The notes: a model not told the origin generated them from the letters alone. A stretch of 64,000 bases of DNA from Rhizobium ruizarguesonis (GCF_012349115.1 NZ_PQIG01000144.1:1-64000); one strand, 5' to 3'. Positions 49,695 through 59,626 are shown, counted from the stretch's first letter. Program-made: numbers and translations.

Positions 49695-50132
49695 ATGTCG
49701 AACAACGTCATCATCTTGATTGCCCGTATTCTTCTTTCCTTCATGTTCATCTTTGCCGGCTTCGGCAAGGTGACCGATCCGGCAGCGACCGCCGGCATGA
49801 TCGCCGGTGCCGGCCTTCCGGCTTCCACCGCGCTGACCTATCTCGCCGGCCTCTTCGAACTCGCAACCGGCATTGCCGTGCTCGTCGGCTTCCAGGTCCG
49901 CATCGTCGGCTGGCTGCTGGCCGTCTTCTGTGTCTTCACCGGCGTCGTCTTCCACCTTGCGCCGGTCAACGTTCCGGATTTCCCGGCTGCCGCCAACGGC
50001 TGGATCAACGGCCTGAACTTCGTCAACTTCCTGAAGAACATCACGCTCGCCGGCGCCTATATCATGCTCGCAACCAACGGCGCAGGCGCCTACTCGCTCG
50101 ACGCCCGCCGCGGCGCCTACGCGGCTGCATAA
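49695..50132 (+). CDS. DoxX family membrane protein
   Basis: 145 aa, four hydrophobic segments (about 5-23, 45-66, 71-92, 104-130). LLSFMFIFAGFGKVTDPAAT and AGLPASTALTYLAGLFELAT, then GIAVLVGFQVR, are the DoxX/DUF417-like core. Inner membrane; some family members interact with SodA and thiol proteins in oxidative stress, but the role in rhizobia is not known. Clear RBS (CGGAGAC) and its own terminator. Confidence 0.86.
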   Translation: MSNNVIILIARILLSFMFIFAGFGKVTDPAATAGMIAGAGLPASTALTYLAGLFELATGIAVLVGFQVRIVGWLLAVFCVFTGVVFHLAPVNVPDFPAAANGWINGLNFVNFLKNITLAGAYIMLATNGAGAYSLDARRGAYAAA

Positions 50133-50162
50133 CGCCAGCAGAACATCCTCCCGGACATACAG

Positions 50163-50193
50163 AACCCGCCGTCATCCGACGGCGGGTTTTTCT
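50163..50193 (+). terminator. doxX-like gene terminator
   Basis: AACCCGCCGTC (50163-50173), loop ATCC, GACGGCGGGTT (50178-50188), then TTTTC. Eleven-base perfect stem. It also lies just past the hisG stop of the opposite strand and can serve both. Confidence 0.88.
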
Positions 50194-50212
50194 TGTGTCT
50201 AGACGGCTGATA

Positions 50213-50908
50213 TCAGAGGGCGGCGCGCACCGCGTCGATGATCGCCTGCACAGCGGGTTCGCCGGCGTGGTTTTCCTTGCGGGCGCGCACCAGGCAGGCC
50301 TGCGAATGCAGGATGACGCCGTCCTGGAGCACCTTCAGGTGGTTGGCGCGCAGCGTCGAGCCGGTGGAGGTGATATCGACGATGATATCGGCCGAGCCGG
50401 AGGCGGGAGCGCCCTCGGTGGCGCCCAGGCTTTCGACGATGCGATAAAGCTGGATGCCGTGCTGGCTCGAAAAGAACTGCTGGGTCAGCCGCCAGTATTT
50501 GGTGGCGATGGCAAGGCGTCGGCCGTGGCGGGCGCGGAAATCGGCGGCGACATCGACGAGATCGGCCATGGTGTCGACATCGAGCCAGATCTCCGGCACG
50601 GCAACGACGACATCGGCGTGGCCGAAGCCGAGCCGGGCGCAGAATTCGACGCGCTTGTCGACCTCGGCAAAACCTTCCCGCATCAGATCCTCGCCAGTGA
50701 CGCCGAAATCGACGGTGCCGTTGCCGATTTCACGGGAGATTTCGGAAGCCGAGAGGAAGGCGATCTCCACATCATCCCAGCCTTCGACGCGGCCGCGATA
50801 GGAGCGGTCGTTGCCGACCGCGGAAATCGTCATGCCGGCACGTTCGAAGATCGCCGAAGCGTCCTCCTTCATCCGGCCCTTGGAGGGAAGCGCGATGGTG
50901 ATGGTCAT
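50213..50908 (-). CDS. hisG: ATP phosphoribosyltransferase, short form
   Basis: 231 aa, the short HisG lacking the C-terminal regulatory domain. ITIALPSKGRMKEDASAIFE at the start and GSADIIVDITSTGSTLRANH, the PRPP-binding and phosphate loop, are present. Catalyses the first step of histidine synthesis. Short HisG needs HisZ as activating and histidine-sensing subunit, and hisZ overlaps it by 4 bp upstream (50905-50908). Confidence 0.94.
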   Translation of the reverse strand: MTITIALPSKGRMKEDASAIFERAGMTISAVGNDRSYRGRVEGWDDVEIAFLSASEISREIGNGTVDFGVTGEDLMREGFAEVDKRVEFCARLGFGHADVVVAVPEIWLDVDTMADLVDVAADFRARHGRRLAIATKYWRLTQQFFSSQHGIQLYRIVESLGATEGAPASGSADIIVDITSTGSTLRANHLKVLQDGVILHSQACLVRARKENHAGEPAVQAIIDAVRAAL

Positions 50909-52026
50909 GCGGCTGCCCTTTCGGTTTCGATGCGGTCGAGCCAGAAGGAGAAGCCGACGGCCGGAATACGGTCCGTCGCACCGAGAAAGGTCAGGAGCCG
51001 GTCGAAACGGCCGCCACCGGCGAGCACCGCGGTCGAGCCCTCCACCGTCACCTCGAAGACGAGGCCGGTGTAATAGTCGAGCGGCCGTCCGAAGGCGGCG
51101 CGGTAGTCGAGGCAGGAAAGATCGACGCCGGCATTATAAAGTGCTGCAACGCGGCCATTAAAACGGGAAAGCGCATTGCCGAGTTTCAGGCCGGCAGCAT
51201 CGGCGAAACCGGAAAGGGCTGCGGAAGCATTGACCAGCGGCACGTCGAGCGACAGGAACTCTTCCAGCACGTGGAAGGCTGCATCATCGAGGCGCGTTTC
51301 GGACAGGATGAGCTTTTCCTTGAGCCTTCGGGCGATCTCCAAGGCTGAGCGGCCGGCATTCGTCGAATAGCCGGTCTTCTGCATCTCCCGCTCAAGATGG
51401 GCGACCAGCGCCTGCTCGTCGCCCGATGCGACCAGCCTGGCGATATCGTCGTCGAGCCCGGTGACGAATTGCGGGCTGACGAGGCTGGCAAGCAGCGCCT
51501 CCAGCTGCGTCATATTGCCGAAGGCGTGGATCAGACGCTTCTGCCAGCCAAGCGGCAGGCCGAGCGCCTGGACGACCGCCTCGAACACCGCCTGATCGCC
51601 AAGCGTCACCGACAGGCGGCGGCCCGGCAGCAGGCGGGCGAGAATGCCGGTGGCATCGCCGATGGCGCGGGCGTCGGCGTTTGATAGGTCGATATCGCCA
51701 AGATCCTCGATGCCGGCCTGATAGAATTCGTTGGCGCCGTCGCGACGCTGGCGGAAAACTTCGCCGAGATAGGCATAACGCTTCGGCGTGCCGGTCGCCG
51801 TCTCGATGTGGCGCAGACAGACGGGGATCGTGAACTCGGGACGCAGGCAGAGGCTGGCGCCGGTTTCGCTCTCCGTCATGAAGATGCGGCGACGCAGATC
51901 TTCGCCGGCGATATCAAGGAAAGGTTCGGCCGGCTGAATGACAGGCGTATCGATGCGCTCGGCGTTGCGCGCGACGAATTCGGCAAGCAGGTCGTTGGTA
52001 AATTCGGGGAGGTTGATCAGGGGCAT
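50905..52026 (-). CDS. hisZ: ATP phosphoribosyltransferase regulatory subunit
   Basis: 373 aa, a HisRS catalytic-core paralogue without the anticodon domain. PEFTIPVCLRHIE, RYAYLGEVFRQRRDGANEFY (motif 2-like) and YYTGLVFEVTVEG survive, but the histidine-specific catalytic motif set is incomplete. It binds HisG and mediates histidine feedback. It lies between hisS and hisG, overlapping hisG by 4 bp. Confidence 0.93.
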   Translation of the reverse strand: MPLINLPEFTNDLLAEFVARNAERIDTPVIQPAEPFLDIAGEDLRRRIFMTESETGASLCLRPEFTIPVCLRHIETATGTPKRYAYLGEVFRQRRDGANEFYQAGIEDLGDIDLSNADARAIGDATGILARLLPGRRLSVTLGDQAVFEAVVQALGLPLGWQKRLIHAFGNMTQLEALLASLVSPQFVTGLDDDIARLVASGDEQALVAHLEREMQKTGYSTNAGRSALEIARRLKEKLILSETRLDDAAFHVLEEFLSLDVPLVNASAALSGFADAAGLKLGNALSRFNGRVAALYNAGVDLSCLDYRAAFGRPLDYYTGLVFEVTVEGSTAVLAGGGRFDRLLTFLGATDRIPAVGFSFWLDRIETERAAA

Positions 52027-52068
52027 GCGGGCCTCCGAACGATAGGCAAAGAGCGTGTCGGAAATGCC

Positions 52069-53592
52069 TCAGACATTGCCGCCTGCCCTCTTCCGATCCT
52101 CGGCCTGCGCAGCAAGGATCTCCCTGACCTTGGCGACGAGATCGGCTTCCGGCGCCGTCTCTTGCGCCACGCGCGCTTCGCGCCAGCTGGCATTGTCATC
52201 GATCTCGCCGGAGAGCCGCTTGCCTTCGATCAGATCCTTGATCTGCACGACGCCTTCGGCGCGCTCGTCGCCGCCCTGGATGATGGCGACGGGGCAGCCG
52301 CGGCGATCGGCATATTTCAGCTGGTTGCCGAACTTCTTCCAGTTGCCCTGGAACATCTCGGCGCGGATGCCGGCGGCACGCAGTTCCTGCGTCATCTTTT
52401 GATAGCGCCCCATCGCCTCGACATCGCCGTCCATGACGGTCACCAGCACCGGCTCGATGACTTCGCTCGCGCCGAGCTTGCCGAGGTTCTTCAGTGCCGT
52501 CATCAGCCTGGAGACGCCGATCGAAAAGCCCGTCGCCGGAACCGGCTGGCCCATGAAGCGGGAGACGAGGCCGTCATAACGACCGCCGCCGCCGACCGAA
52601 CCGAAGACGACCTTTTCGCCCTTTTCATTGGTGACGTCGAAGGTCAGTTCGGCCTCATAGACCGGGCCTGTATAATATTCGAGGCCGCGCACGACGGAGG
52701 GGTCGATCTTGATGCGGTCAGGGCCATAGCCGGCGCTGGTCACCAACGCACCAATGAAATTCAGCTCCTCGACGCCTTCGCCACCCCTGGCGGTTCCCGC
52801 AACCAGCTCGGCGAGACGGACAGCGCTTTCGGCATAGTCCGTGATGCCGACAAAGAACAGCACCTTGTCGATCTGCTCCTTGTCGAGACCGGCGCCCTTG
52901 GTGAAGTCGCCGGATTCATCCTTGCGGCCGGGACCGAGCAGCAGGGCCACTCCTTCCGGGCCGAACTTGTCGAGCTTGTCGATGGCGCGCAGCACGTTGA
53001 GCCGCTGGCCGGCCTTGTCGTCGCCGCCGAGACCGATCGCCTCGAGCACGCCGTCCAGAACCTTGCGGTTGTTGACGCGGATGACATAGTCGCCGCGCTT
53101 GATGCCGAGGGCTTCCAGCGTATCGGCCATCATCATGCACATTTCGGCATCGGCCTGAACACCCGGCGCACCGACGGTATCGGCATCGAACTGCATGAAC
53201 TGGCGGAAGCGGCCGGGGCCCGGCTTCTCGTTGCGGAAAACATAACCGGCGCGATAGGTGCGATAGGGCAGCTGAATCTCGTTGAAATTCTCGGCGACAT
53301 GACGGGCGAGCGGCGCCGTCAGGTCGTAACGCAGCGACATCCACTGTTCGTCATCGTCCTGCAGCGAGAAGACGCCTTCGTTCGGCCGGTCGCTATCGGG
53401 CAGAAACTTGCCAAGCGCATCGGTATATTCGAACAGCGGCGTTTCGAGCGGATCGAAACCATAATGCTCATAGACTTCCCGGATCTTTGCCGTCATCTCG
53501 TTGACGGCGCGGATATCGCCGGCCGTTCGGTCGACGAAGCCGCGCGGCAGGCGGGCCTTGAGCTTTTGCGGTTTCTTCTGCTTGTCGTTCAT
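52069..53592 (-). CDS. hisS: Histidyl-tRNA synthetase
   Basis: 507 aa from MNDKQKKPQKLKARLPRGFV, longer than the E. coli enzyme (424 aa), typical for alphaproteobacteria. Class II motif 2 is FRNEKPGPGRFRQFMQFDAD, and histidine loops IDPSVVRGLEYYTGPVYEAE and GGGGRYDGLV are complete. The C-terminal anticodon-binding domain follows. hisS-hisZ-hisG is one operon tying tRNA charging to histidine synthesis. An upstream in-frame Met is rejected because the added residues overlap the repeat region. Confidence 0.95.
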   Translation of the reverse strand: MNDKQKKPQKLKARLPRGFVDRTAGDIRAVNEMTAKIREVYEHYGFDPLETPLFEYTDALGKFLPDSDRPNEGVFSLQDDDEQWMSLRYDLTAPLARHVAENFNEIQLPYRTYRAGYVFRNEKPGPGRFRQFMQFDADTVGAPGVQADAEMCMMMADTLEALGIKRGDYVIRVNNRKVLDGVLEAIGLGGDDKAGQRLNVLRAIDKLDKFGPEGVALLLGPGRKDESGDFTKGAGLDKEQIDKVLFFVGITDYAESAVRLAELVAGTARGGEGVEELNFIGALVTSAGYGPDRIKIDPSVVRGLEYYTGPVYEAELTFDVTNEKGEKVVFGSVGGGGRYDGLVSRFMGQPVPATGFSIGVSRLMTALKNLGKLGASEVIEPVLVTVMDGDVEAMGRYQKMTQELRAAGIRAEMFQGNWKKFGNQLKYADRRGCPVAIIQGGDERAEGVVQIKDLIEGKRLSGEIDDNASWREARVAQETAPEADLVAKVREILAAQAEDRKRAGGNV

Positions 53593-53681
53593 TTCCGGGA
53601 ATTCCACTGACTGTGACAGTGGCGGTTTCCTAGCGGATTGGGCGGGGAGCGGCAAGGGCGAAGGCCCTTGATCTCAAGAGC

Positions 53682-53780
53682 ATTCCCGTTTTTCTCGGAG
53701 TCACGGAAATGCTCTATCTCTCTGTTTTCACGCAATTCCGAACGCAAAACCGCTGCGCACTTTTGCTGGAATTGCTCTAG
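53682..53780. repeat. Dispersed repeat module B, variant
   Basis: An AGAGCATTCCCG...CGGAAATGCTCT stem (53682-53718) is followed by a B-type block with ACGCAATTCCGAACGCAAAA and CTGGAATTGCTCTAG. It lies between the hisS start and the gene at 53825, so it could sit in the leader of either. Confidence 0.8.
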
Positions 53781-53824
53781 ACCGGAATCGATTGAACGAA
53801 AAGGCATCCATCAGAAATGCGGAT

Positions 53825-54586
53825 ATGCTCATGATCACTGAGGCGCTTCTCTATGCCGCGACCTTGCCGCTGACCGGCAAGCCGCATCGAAAGTTCATCC
53901 GCTATTCCGTCAATCTCTGGTCGCGGGCCGGGCGCTGCGCGGCGGATTGGGCCGAACATGAGGAGATGAGCCGGAAGGCGATCTTGGCGGCAACGGCGGA
54001 CCTCAGGCAGAAGCGGACCGCCGTCGTCCTCGGCTCCGGCCTGTTGCGCGACGTGTCGATCGAGGTGTTGGCGCGAGATTTCGACACCGTCGTCCTGGTC
54101 GATCTCGTTCATCTCGCCTCGGTGCGCCTGTGGCTGTCGGCCAAGTTCTATCGGAATGTCCGGCTGATCGAGCGCGATCTCTCCGGCTATGATGAACTTG
54201 CCGCCGGCCGCGAACCCGAACCGCTCGGCTTCCTGCGCGGCGTGCCCTATCTCGATTTCGTGGTTTCCGCCAACCTCTTGTCGCAGATCGGTCGCGGCGT
54301 GAAACGGCGCCATGAGGCCGAGGCCGGGCGAATGCCTGAAGACACGGTTGAAAGGTTGATCGCGGCACATCTTGCCGGGCTTTCGGGTCTTCCCTGCCGC
54401 AGTTGCCTGGTGACCGACATCGCCTATGCCGTCATCGACCGCAACGGCAGGACGCATGAAGAGGCCGACTTGCTGCATGGCGTTTTGCCGCCGCCGGCAA
54501 AAGCCGCCTGGACATGGCCGGTCGCGCCACTCGGTGAAGAGAGCAAGGATTATAGGATCGAGCACAAGGTCATTGCCGCCTGGTGA
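53825..54586 (+). CDS. Rossmann-like hypothetical protein, possible methyltransferase
   Basis: 253 aa from the ATG at 53825; a TTG eleven codons upstream extends it to 264. Central stretch RTAVVLGSGLLRDVSIEVLA followed by FDTVVLVDLVHLASVRLWLS looks like a nucleotide- or SAM-binding loop after the first beta strand. The middle has LDFVVSANLLSQIGRGVKRR, and the end is WPVAPLGEESKDYRIEHKVI. I recognise no named family; conserved hypothetical in Rhizobiales to my memory. Not linked by spacing to any neighbour. Confidence 0.7.
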   Translation: MLMITEALLYAATLPLTGKPHRKFIRYSVNLWSRAGRCAADWAEHEEMSRKAILAATADLRQKRTAVVLGSGLLRDVSIEVLARDFDTVVLVDLVHLASVRLWLSAKFYRNVRLIERDLSGYDELAAGREPEPLGFLRGVPYLDFVVSANLLSQIGRGVKRRHEAEAGRMPEDTVERLIAAHLAGLSGLPCRSCLVTDIAYAVIDRNGRTHEEADLLHGVLPPPAKAAWTWPVAPLGEESKDYRIEHKVIAAW

Positions 54587-54639
54587 CCGGGATGTGACCG
54601 CCGGCTTGGCTTCTATCCGGCCTTCGCCTATAAAACAGC

Positions 54640-55005
54640 ATGCGCACGCTCGCTCTCATCACGATGTTTCTCGGCTGGCTGGTCTACAGCGCCATGTCCG
54701 CATGGGCAGGCTGTCCGACATGTGCGTCGATGAATGCACCGGTTGCCGTCGAAACCGGCATGCACCACGAAATGCACGGCATGGCTATGTCCGAGGCGGT
54801 GGGCAAGACTGAGCCCTCGAAAGGCCCCTGCGCCAGCGGCAATTCCGCACATATGCCGCTTTGCGCCGCCTGCCTGTTGCTGCCACCGGCGGTGACGGTC
54901 ATGGCCAGCGGAAAATCCATTTTCGGCTACCCCACCCCGGCGCCTGCCCGCGCCCTGGACGGCGATAAGCCGGCACCGCAGCCGCCCCCTCCCCGACTGT
55001 CCTGA
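54640..55005 (+). CDS. Small Cys/His/Met-rich exported protein
   Basis: 121 aa. N-terminal hydrophobic helix 5-22 (LITMFLGWLVYSAMSAWAG) may be a signal peptide or anchor. It is followed by GCPTCASMNAPVAVETGMHH and EMHGMAMSEAVG, then a second CASGNSAHMPLCAACLL segment and a Pro-rich tail. Metal-ligand residues are dense (about 6 Cys, 5 His and several Met), suggesting copper or zinc binding. It is 75 bp upstream of the DUF305 gene on the same strand. Not recognised as a named family; resembles DUF2946-like accessory proteins only in general composition. Confidence 0.65.
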   Translation: MRTLALITMFLGWLVYSAMSAWAGCPTCASMNAPVAVETGMHHEMHGMAMSEAVGKTEPSKGPCASGNSAHMPLCAACLLLPPAVTVMASGKSIFGYPTPAPARALDGDKPAPQPPPPRLS

Positions 55006-55080
55006 GACAACGCCTATCCATGCAGAATGGGCGGCCCGGCCGCCTGGAAGACCTATTGTCAGACAGAGGAAGGAACTCTC

Positions 55081-55437
55081 ATGTCTTTGAAAATCATCAC
55101 CCTCACCGCAGTGCTCGCCGTCGCCGCTCCGGTCCTTGCCGAAGACAAGCCGATGGACATGAGCAAGCCGATGGGCAACCACGATGCGGCAAGCCACGCC
55201 TTCAGCGAGGCGAACGCCAAGATGCACAAGGATATGATGATCGAGTATAGCGGCGATGCCGATGCGGATTTCGTCCGCGGCATGATCCCGCACCATCAGG
55301 GCGCGATCGATATGGCCAAGATCGAGCTGCAATACGGAAAAGATCCCGATATCCGCAAGCTCGCCGAAGCCGTCATCAAGGCGCAGGAAGCCGAGATCGC
55401 CGAGATGAACGCCTGGCTCAAGACCCACGGCAAGTAA
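55081..55437 (+). CDS. DUF305-family periplasmic protein
   Basis: 118 aa from MSLKIITLTAVLAVAAPVLA, a signal peptide cleaved near LA-ED. The mature part begins MDMSKPMGNHD (Met-rich), and the family hallmark ADFVRGMIPHHQGAIDMAKI is at about 60-79. The HHQGAIDMA core with acidic and Met residues is linked to copper handling in cyanobacterial CopM and related proteins. Preceded by the Cys/His/Met-rich gene and probably co-transcribed with it. Confidence 0.85.
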   Translation: MSLKIITLTAVLAVAAPVLAEDKPMDMSKPMGNHDAASHAFSEANAKMHKDMMIEYSGDADADFVRGMIPHHQGAIDMAKIELQYGKDPDIRKLAEAVIKAQEAEIAEMNAWLKTHGK

Positions 55438-55454
55438 TCGATCACTCGTGAAAA

Positions 55455-55483
55455 GGGAACGCCGGGAGAAATCCGGCGTTCCC
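55455..55483. terminator. 11 bp perfect hairpin between convergent genes
   Basis: GGGAACGCCGG (55455-55465) pairs with CCGGCGTTCCC (55473-55483) around GAGAAAT. No T run follows in either direction, so termination efficiency is uncertain. Confidence 0.65.
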
Positions 55484-55503
55484 CAAGACTTATGTTGGCG
55501 AGG

Positions 55504-56553
55504 TCAGTCCCTCGGCTCGAAATCGGTCGGGCGGCGGCCGGCGCCCTGTCGCGCCAGCATCCAGCCCGGATATTCCGGAGCAAGCGCGCTCACCTCGTCG
55601 AGCCTCTTCATATCGTCTTCATCGAGCTTCAGCTTGACGGCGGCAAGGTTCTGGTCGAGCTGATCGACCCGCTTGGCGCCGATGATGACTGTGGTGACGA
55701 AAGGCTTGGCGAGGATATAGGCGAGCGCCACGGTGGCGACGCTGACGCCGTGCTTTTCGGCGACTTCGCGCATGACGGCGACACAGGCCCAGGCCTTGTC
55801 CTTGTCGACGGGCGGGAAATCGAAACTGGCGCGGCGGCCCTCGCCGTTGCCGGGCGCGCCGGGACCATACTTGCCGGAGAGCAGACCGCCGGCGAGCGGC
55901 GACCAGACCATCAGGCCGAGCTTTTCCTCCTGCATCATCGGCACAATGTCACGTTCGAGATCACGGCCGGCGATGGAGTAATAGGCCTGCACCGTTTCGA
56001 AGCGGGCGAAGCCGCGCCGTTCCGACAGGCCGAGTGCCTTGGAAATGCGCCAAGCCTGCCAGTTGGAGACGCCGATATAGCGCACGAGACCACGGGAAAC
56101 GAGATCGTCGAAGGCGCGCAGCGTCTCCTCGATCGGCGTCACCGTATCGGTCGCGTGGATCTGATAGAGGTCAATATGATCGGTCTGCAGGCGCTTGAGG
56201 CTCGCCTCGACCGAATCCATGATGTGGCCACGCGAGGCGCCGCGATCGTTCGGCTTGTCGCCCATGACGCCGTAGACCTTGGTGGCAATGACGACGTCCT
56301 TGCGCGGGATGTCGAGATTCTTCAGCGCCTGGCCGAGCAGCCTTTCGGACTCGCCGGATGAATAGACGTCGGCCGTGTCGATGAAATTGACGCCTGATGC
56401 AAGCGAGCGCTCGACGATCCGGTCGGCGGCATTCTGGTCGACGTCAGCGATGGCGCCCCACATACTGCCCTGTTTGGCTTCGCCGAAGGTCATCGTGCCC
56501 AGGCAGATTTCCGAAACGAAAAGTCCCGTATTTCCGAGTTGATTGTAACGCAT
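55504..56553 (-). CDS. Aldo/keto reductase
   Basis: 349 aa from MRYNQLGNTGLFVSEICLGT. Catalytic-site segments: INFIDTADVYSSGESERLLG (Asp and Tyr), VIATKVYG (Lys) and RYIGVSNWQAWR. NADP-binding end IIGAKRVDQLDQNL. AKR11/12-like clade, with a TIM barrel. The reaction is reduction of a carbonyl by NADPH; substrate unknown. Own transcription unit. Confidence 0.9.
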   Translation of the reverse strand: MRYNQLGNTGLFVSEICLGTMTFGEAKQGSMWGAIADVDQNAADRIVERSLASGVNFIDTADVYSSGESERLLGQALKNLDIPRKDVVIATKVYGVMGDKPNDRGASRGHIMDSVEASLKRLQTDHIDLYQIHATDTVTPIEETLRAFDDLVSRGLVRYIGVSNWQAWRISKALGLSERRGFARFETVQAYYSIAGRDLERDIVPMMQEEKLGLMVWSPLAGGLLSGKYGPGAPGNGEGRRASFDFPPVDKDKAWACVAVMREVAEKHGVSVATVALAYILAKPFVTTVIIGAKRVDQLDQNLAAVKLKLDEDDMKRLDEVSALAPEYPGWMLARQGAGRRPTDFEPRD

Positions 56554-56792
56554 GGTCGAAAAATTCCTTTGTGTCTGCCGCAAGAGGGGCTTGCGAACTA
56601 CTGAACTTCATTTTTTGATTATTGGCCTGCAAATGACAGGCACAGCCGTGGCTGGCTGCAAAGGTGAGGCGATTTTCATGTAGTGCGGCGGCGGCGCTTT
56701 TCAACGCCGCGCCTTGGCTGTGCGGAGGCGGATGCCCTTGTCTCGACACAGGCAGCCGATAGATTGCCGGCCATATTTTAAGAGGTGCGCAT

Positions 56793-57497
56793 ATGACGAC
56801 GCGACCACTGACCACGATTGGCTTCGATGCCGACGATACGCTCTGGCAGAACGAACAATATTACCGGCTGACGGAAGCGCATTTCACCGGGCTGCTTGCC
56901 GATTTCGCCGAAGGACCGAAGATTTCCGAACGGCTGCTGGAAGCCGAGAAACGCAACCTTCGCCACTACGGCTTCGGCATCAAGGGCTTCACGCTGTCGA
57001 TGGTCGAAACCGCGATCGAGATCACCGAGGGCAAGGTCCCGGCGAGCGTGATCGCCAAGATCCTCGATACCGGCCGGGATCTTCTCAACCATCCGGTCGA
57101 GACCATGCCGCATGTGCGCGATACGCTGGAGGCGCTTGCCGGCAAGTACCTGCTGGTCATGATCACCAAGGGCGATCTCTTCGATCAGGAGCGCAAGCTC
57201 GCCCAATCCGGGCTCGGCGACTTCTTCGATGCCGTCGAGATCGTCTCCGACAAGACGGCCGTCACCTATCGCCGCATCTTCGCCAAGGTCGGCGACGGGC
57301 CGGAGCGGGCGATGATGGTCGGCAATTCGCTGAAATCGGACATCGTGCCGGCAATCGCCGCCGGCAGCTACGGCGTCTTCGTACCGCACGAACTGACCTG
57401 GGTACTGGAACATGTCGACGAGCCGAAAGAGGCGCCGCGTTTCCGCAAGATCGGCCACCTCGGCGAATTGCGCGACCTGATCGACCGCCTCGGCTAA
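56793..57497 (+). CDS. HAD-superfamily hydrolase (YjjG/REG-2-like)
   Basis: 234 aa. Motif I is GFDADDTLWQNEQYY (nucleophile D12, D14), motif II is VMITKGDLFDQE, motif III Lys is in SDKTAVTYRRIF and motif IV is VGNSLKSDIVPAIAAG. Four-helix cap. Possibly a nucleotidase or sugar phosphatase. RBS AAGAGG upstream. The 56554-56792 gap contains no recognised element. Confidence 0.87.
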   Translation: MTTRPLTTIGFDADDTLWQNEQYYRLTEAHFTGLLADFAEGPKISERLLEAEKRNLRHYGFGIKGFTLSMVETAIEITEGKVPASVIAKILDTGRDLLNHPVETMPHVRDTLEALAGKYLLVMITKGDLFDQERKLAQSGLGDFFDAVEIVSDKTAVTYRRIFAKVGDGPERAMMVGNSLKSDIVPAIAAGSYGVFVPHELTWVLEHVDEPKEAPRFRKIGHLGELRDLIDRLG

Positions 57498-57518
57498 GCT
57501 CAGTTCGCAGTCCTTGTC

Positions 57519-58018
57519 CTATTGCTTGGCAGGCGCCTTTGGAAAGAGCGACGGGCGCTCCGGCTCGGCCGGCGGTTTCGGCTGCTGGGGGGCAGCCGCC
57601 AACGGCTCGATCAGGATGCTGAAGGGAGCGCCGAGGCCGCGGCGCGGCGAGACCTTGGAATAATAGGGACGCAGCAGCCAGGTCGCGTTTTCCTTGACCG
57701 TCGTCTCGAAACTCGTGCCGTCCTCGTCGGTACCGAAAAAGGCCTCGTCATCCGGTTTCGACAGGTCGAAGATCGCCAGGAAGGCAAATTTGCTCTTGCT
57801 GGAAAAACTGATCTTCATGTGCTGGCCGGCGCGCACCGGCAGCGTATAGACATGGCCATTGCCGAATTTCGTCCAGCCCTTCAACTGCATGGTGACGGCC
57901 GGAAACTGCAGCTTCTCCAGCTTCTCGCCAGGATCGAGCTGCGGCGTCTGCGCCATGGCGGAGACCGTCAGGAGGAAAAGGGCGGCGGCGGCGATCAATG
58001 TTCTCACGGAGTGATCTT

Positions 58019-58022
<4 letters not shown>
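57519..58022 (-). CDS. Exported hypothetical protein
   Basis: 167 aa. Signal peptide 1-24 (VRTLIAAAALFLLTVSAMAQ). The mature domain LQFPAVTMQLKGWTKFGNGH, then YTLPVRAGQHMKISFSSKSK and FAFLAIFDL, is all-beta and reminds of pre-peptidase C-terminal/galactose-binding folds, a weak resemblance. Pro-rich tail (PQQPKPPAEPERPSLFPK). Starts with a 4 bp ATGA overlap on tag, so both are one operon. Confidence 0.7.
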
Positions 58023-58648
<626 letters not shown>

Positions 58649-58876
58649 GATCCTTCATTCTGCGGGGGTCCGCTTCGTTCTCCGGTCTTGATTCCGGCTT
58701 TACCATTTGCAAACCGTCTTTCCAAACCGAACGGTAACCCTGACGAAAAGTTTATCCGATCGGTCGGCTTTTCATGAATCGATCTTTACCATTCGCTGGC
58801 GGATTGGGTGGCAGCGTCTTCCCGGGCGGACATGTCCCGCCAGCGCATTTTCGGTCATTTGTAGAGAGTTCGTCCG

Positions 58877-59626
58877 ATGATGAAACAGCTTGTTCTTGCC
58901 GCAGCCCTCTTCGGCATTTTCTCCACGGCGGCGCTTGCAGACGACCGCTACGCCACTCGCCCGCCCGTCGTGCTCAGCCCCGATCTGACCGCGCCCTGGA
59001 TCAACCAGTTGGGCGGCGGCACGGTTCGTCCTGTCGTCTACCAGCGGCCGGTCATCCAGCCGCAGCAGCGCGGCCTTTTCCAGCGCCGCATCATCCGCCG
59101 GGCGCCGCAGGTGTCACCGCAGACCGTTTCGGCGATCAATCCCGGCATCCCGTCGATCCGCCATCCGATCGAACCGCAATACCTGCCACAGATGGTTGAC
59201 TACGACACCACGGAAAAGCCCGGCACGATCGTCATCGATACCAACAACCGCTTCCTCTATCTGGTGATGCAAGGCGGCAAGGCGCGCCGCTACGGCGTCG
59301 GCGTCGGCAAGCCTGGTTTCGAATGGGCGGGCGCCCACAAGATCACCCGCAAGACCGAATGGCCGGACTGGACGCCGCCTTCCGAGATGATCAGCCGCGA
59401 AGCCGCCAAGGGCCACTACCTGCCGGCGCGCATGGACGGCGGCGCGGAAAATCCGCTCGGCGCGCGCGCCATGTATCTCGGCTCGACGCTTTACCGCATC
59501 CACGGCACCAACGCGCCCTGGTCGATCGGCAGCGCCGTCTCCTCCGGCTGCATCCGCCTGCGCAACGAAGACGTCGTCGACCTTTACGACCGCGTCAACG
59601 TCGGAACCCGCGTCATCGTCATGTAA
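58877..59626 (+). CDS. L,D-transpeptidase (YkuD), paralogue 1
   Basis: 249 aa. Signal peptide 1-21 (QLVLAAALFGIFSTAALA). A Pro/Arg/Gln-rich stretch (about 25-105) precedes the YkuD domain (about 115-249), starting GTIVIDTNNRFLYLVMQGGK and ending in YRIHGTNAPWSIGSAVSSGC and IRLRNEDVVDLYDRV. Catalytic Cys is C225, with His in HGTN. It forms 3-3 crosslinks in peptidoglycan or anchors proteins to it. 240 bp from a paralogue on the same strand. Confidence 0.92.
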   Translation: MMKQLVLAAALFGIFSTAALADDRYATRPPVVLSPDLTAPWINQLGGGTVRPVVYQRPVIQPQQRGLFQRRIIRRAPQVSPQTVSAINPGIPSIRHPIEPQYLPQMVDYDTTEKPGTIVIDTNNRFLYLVMQGGKARRYGVGVGKPGFEWAGAHKITRKTEWPDWTPPSEMISREAAKGHYLPARMDGGAENPLGARAMYLGSTLYRIHGTNAPWSIGSAVSSGCIRLRNEDVVDLYDRVNVGTRVIVM

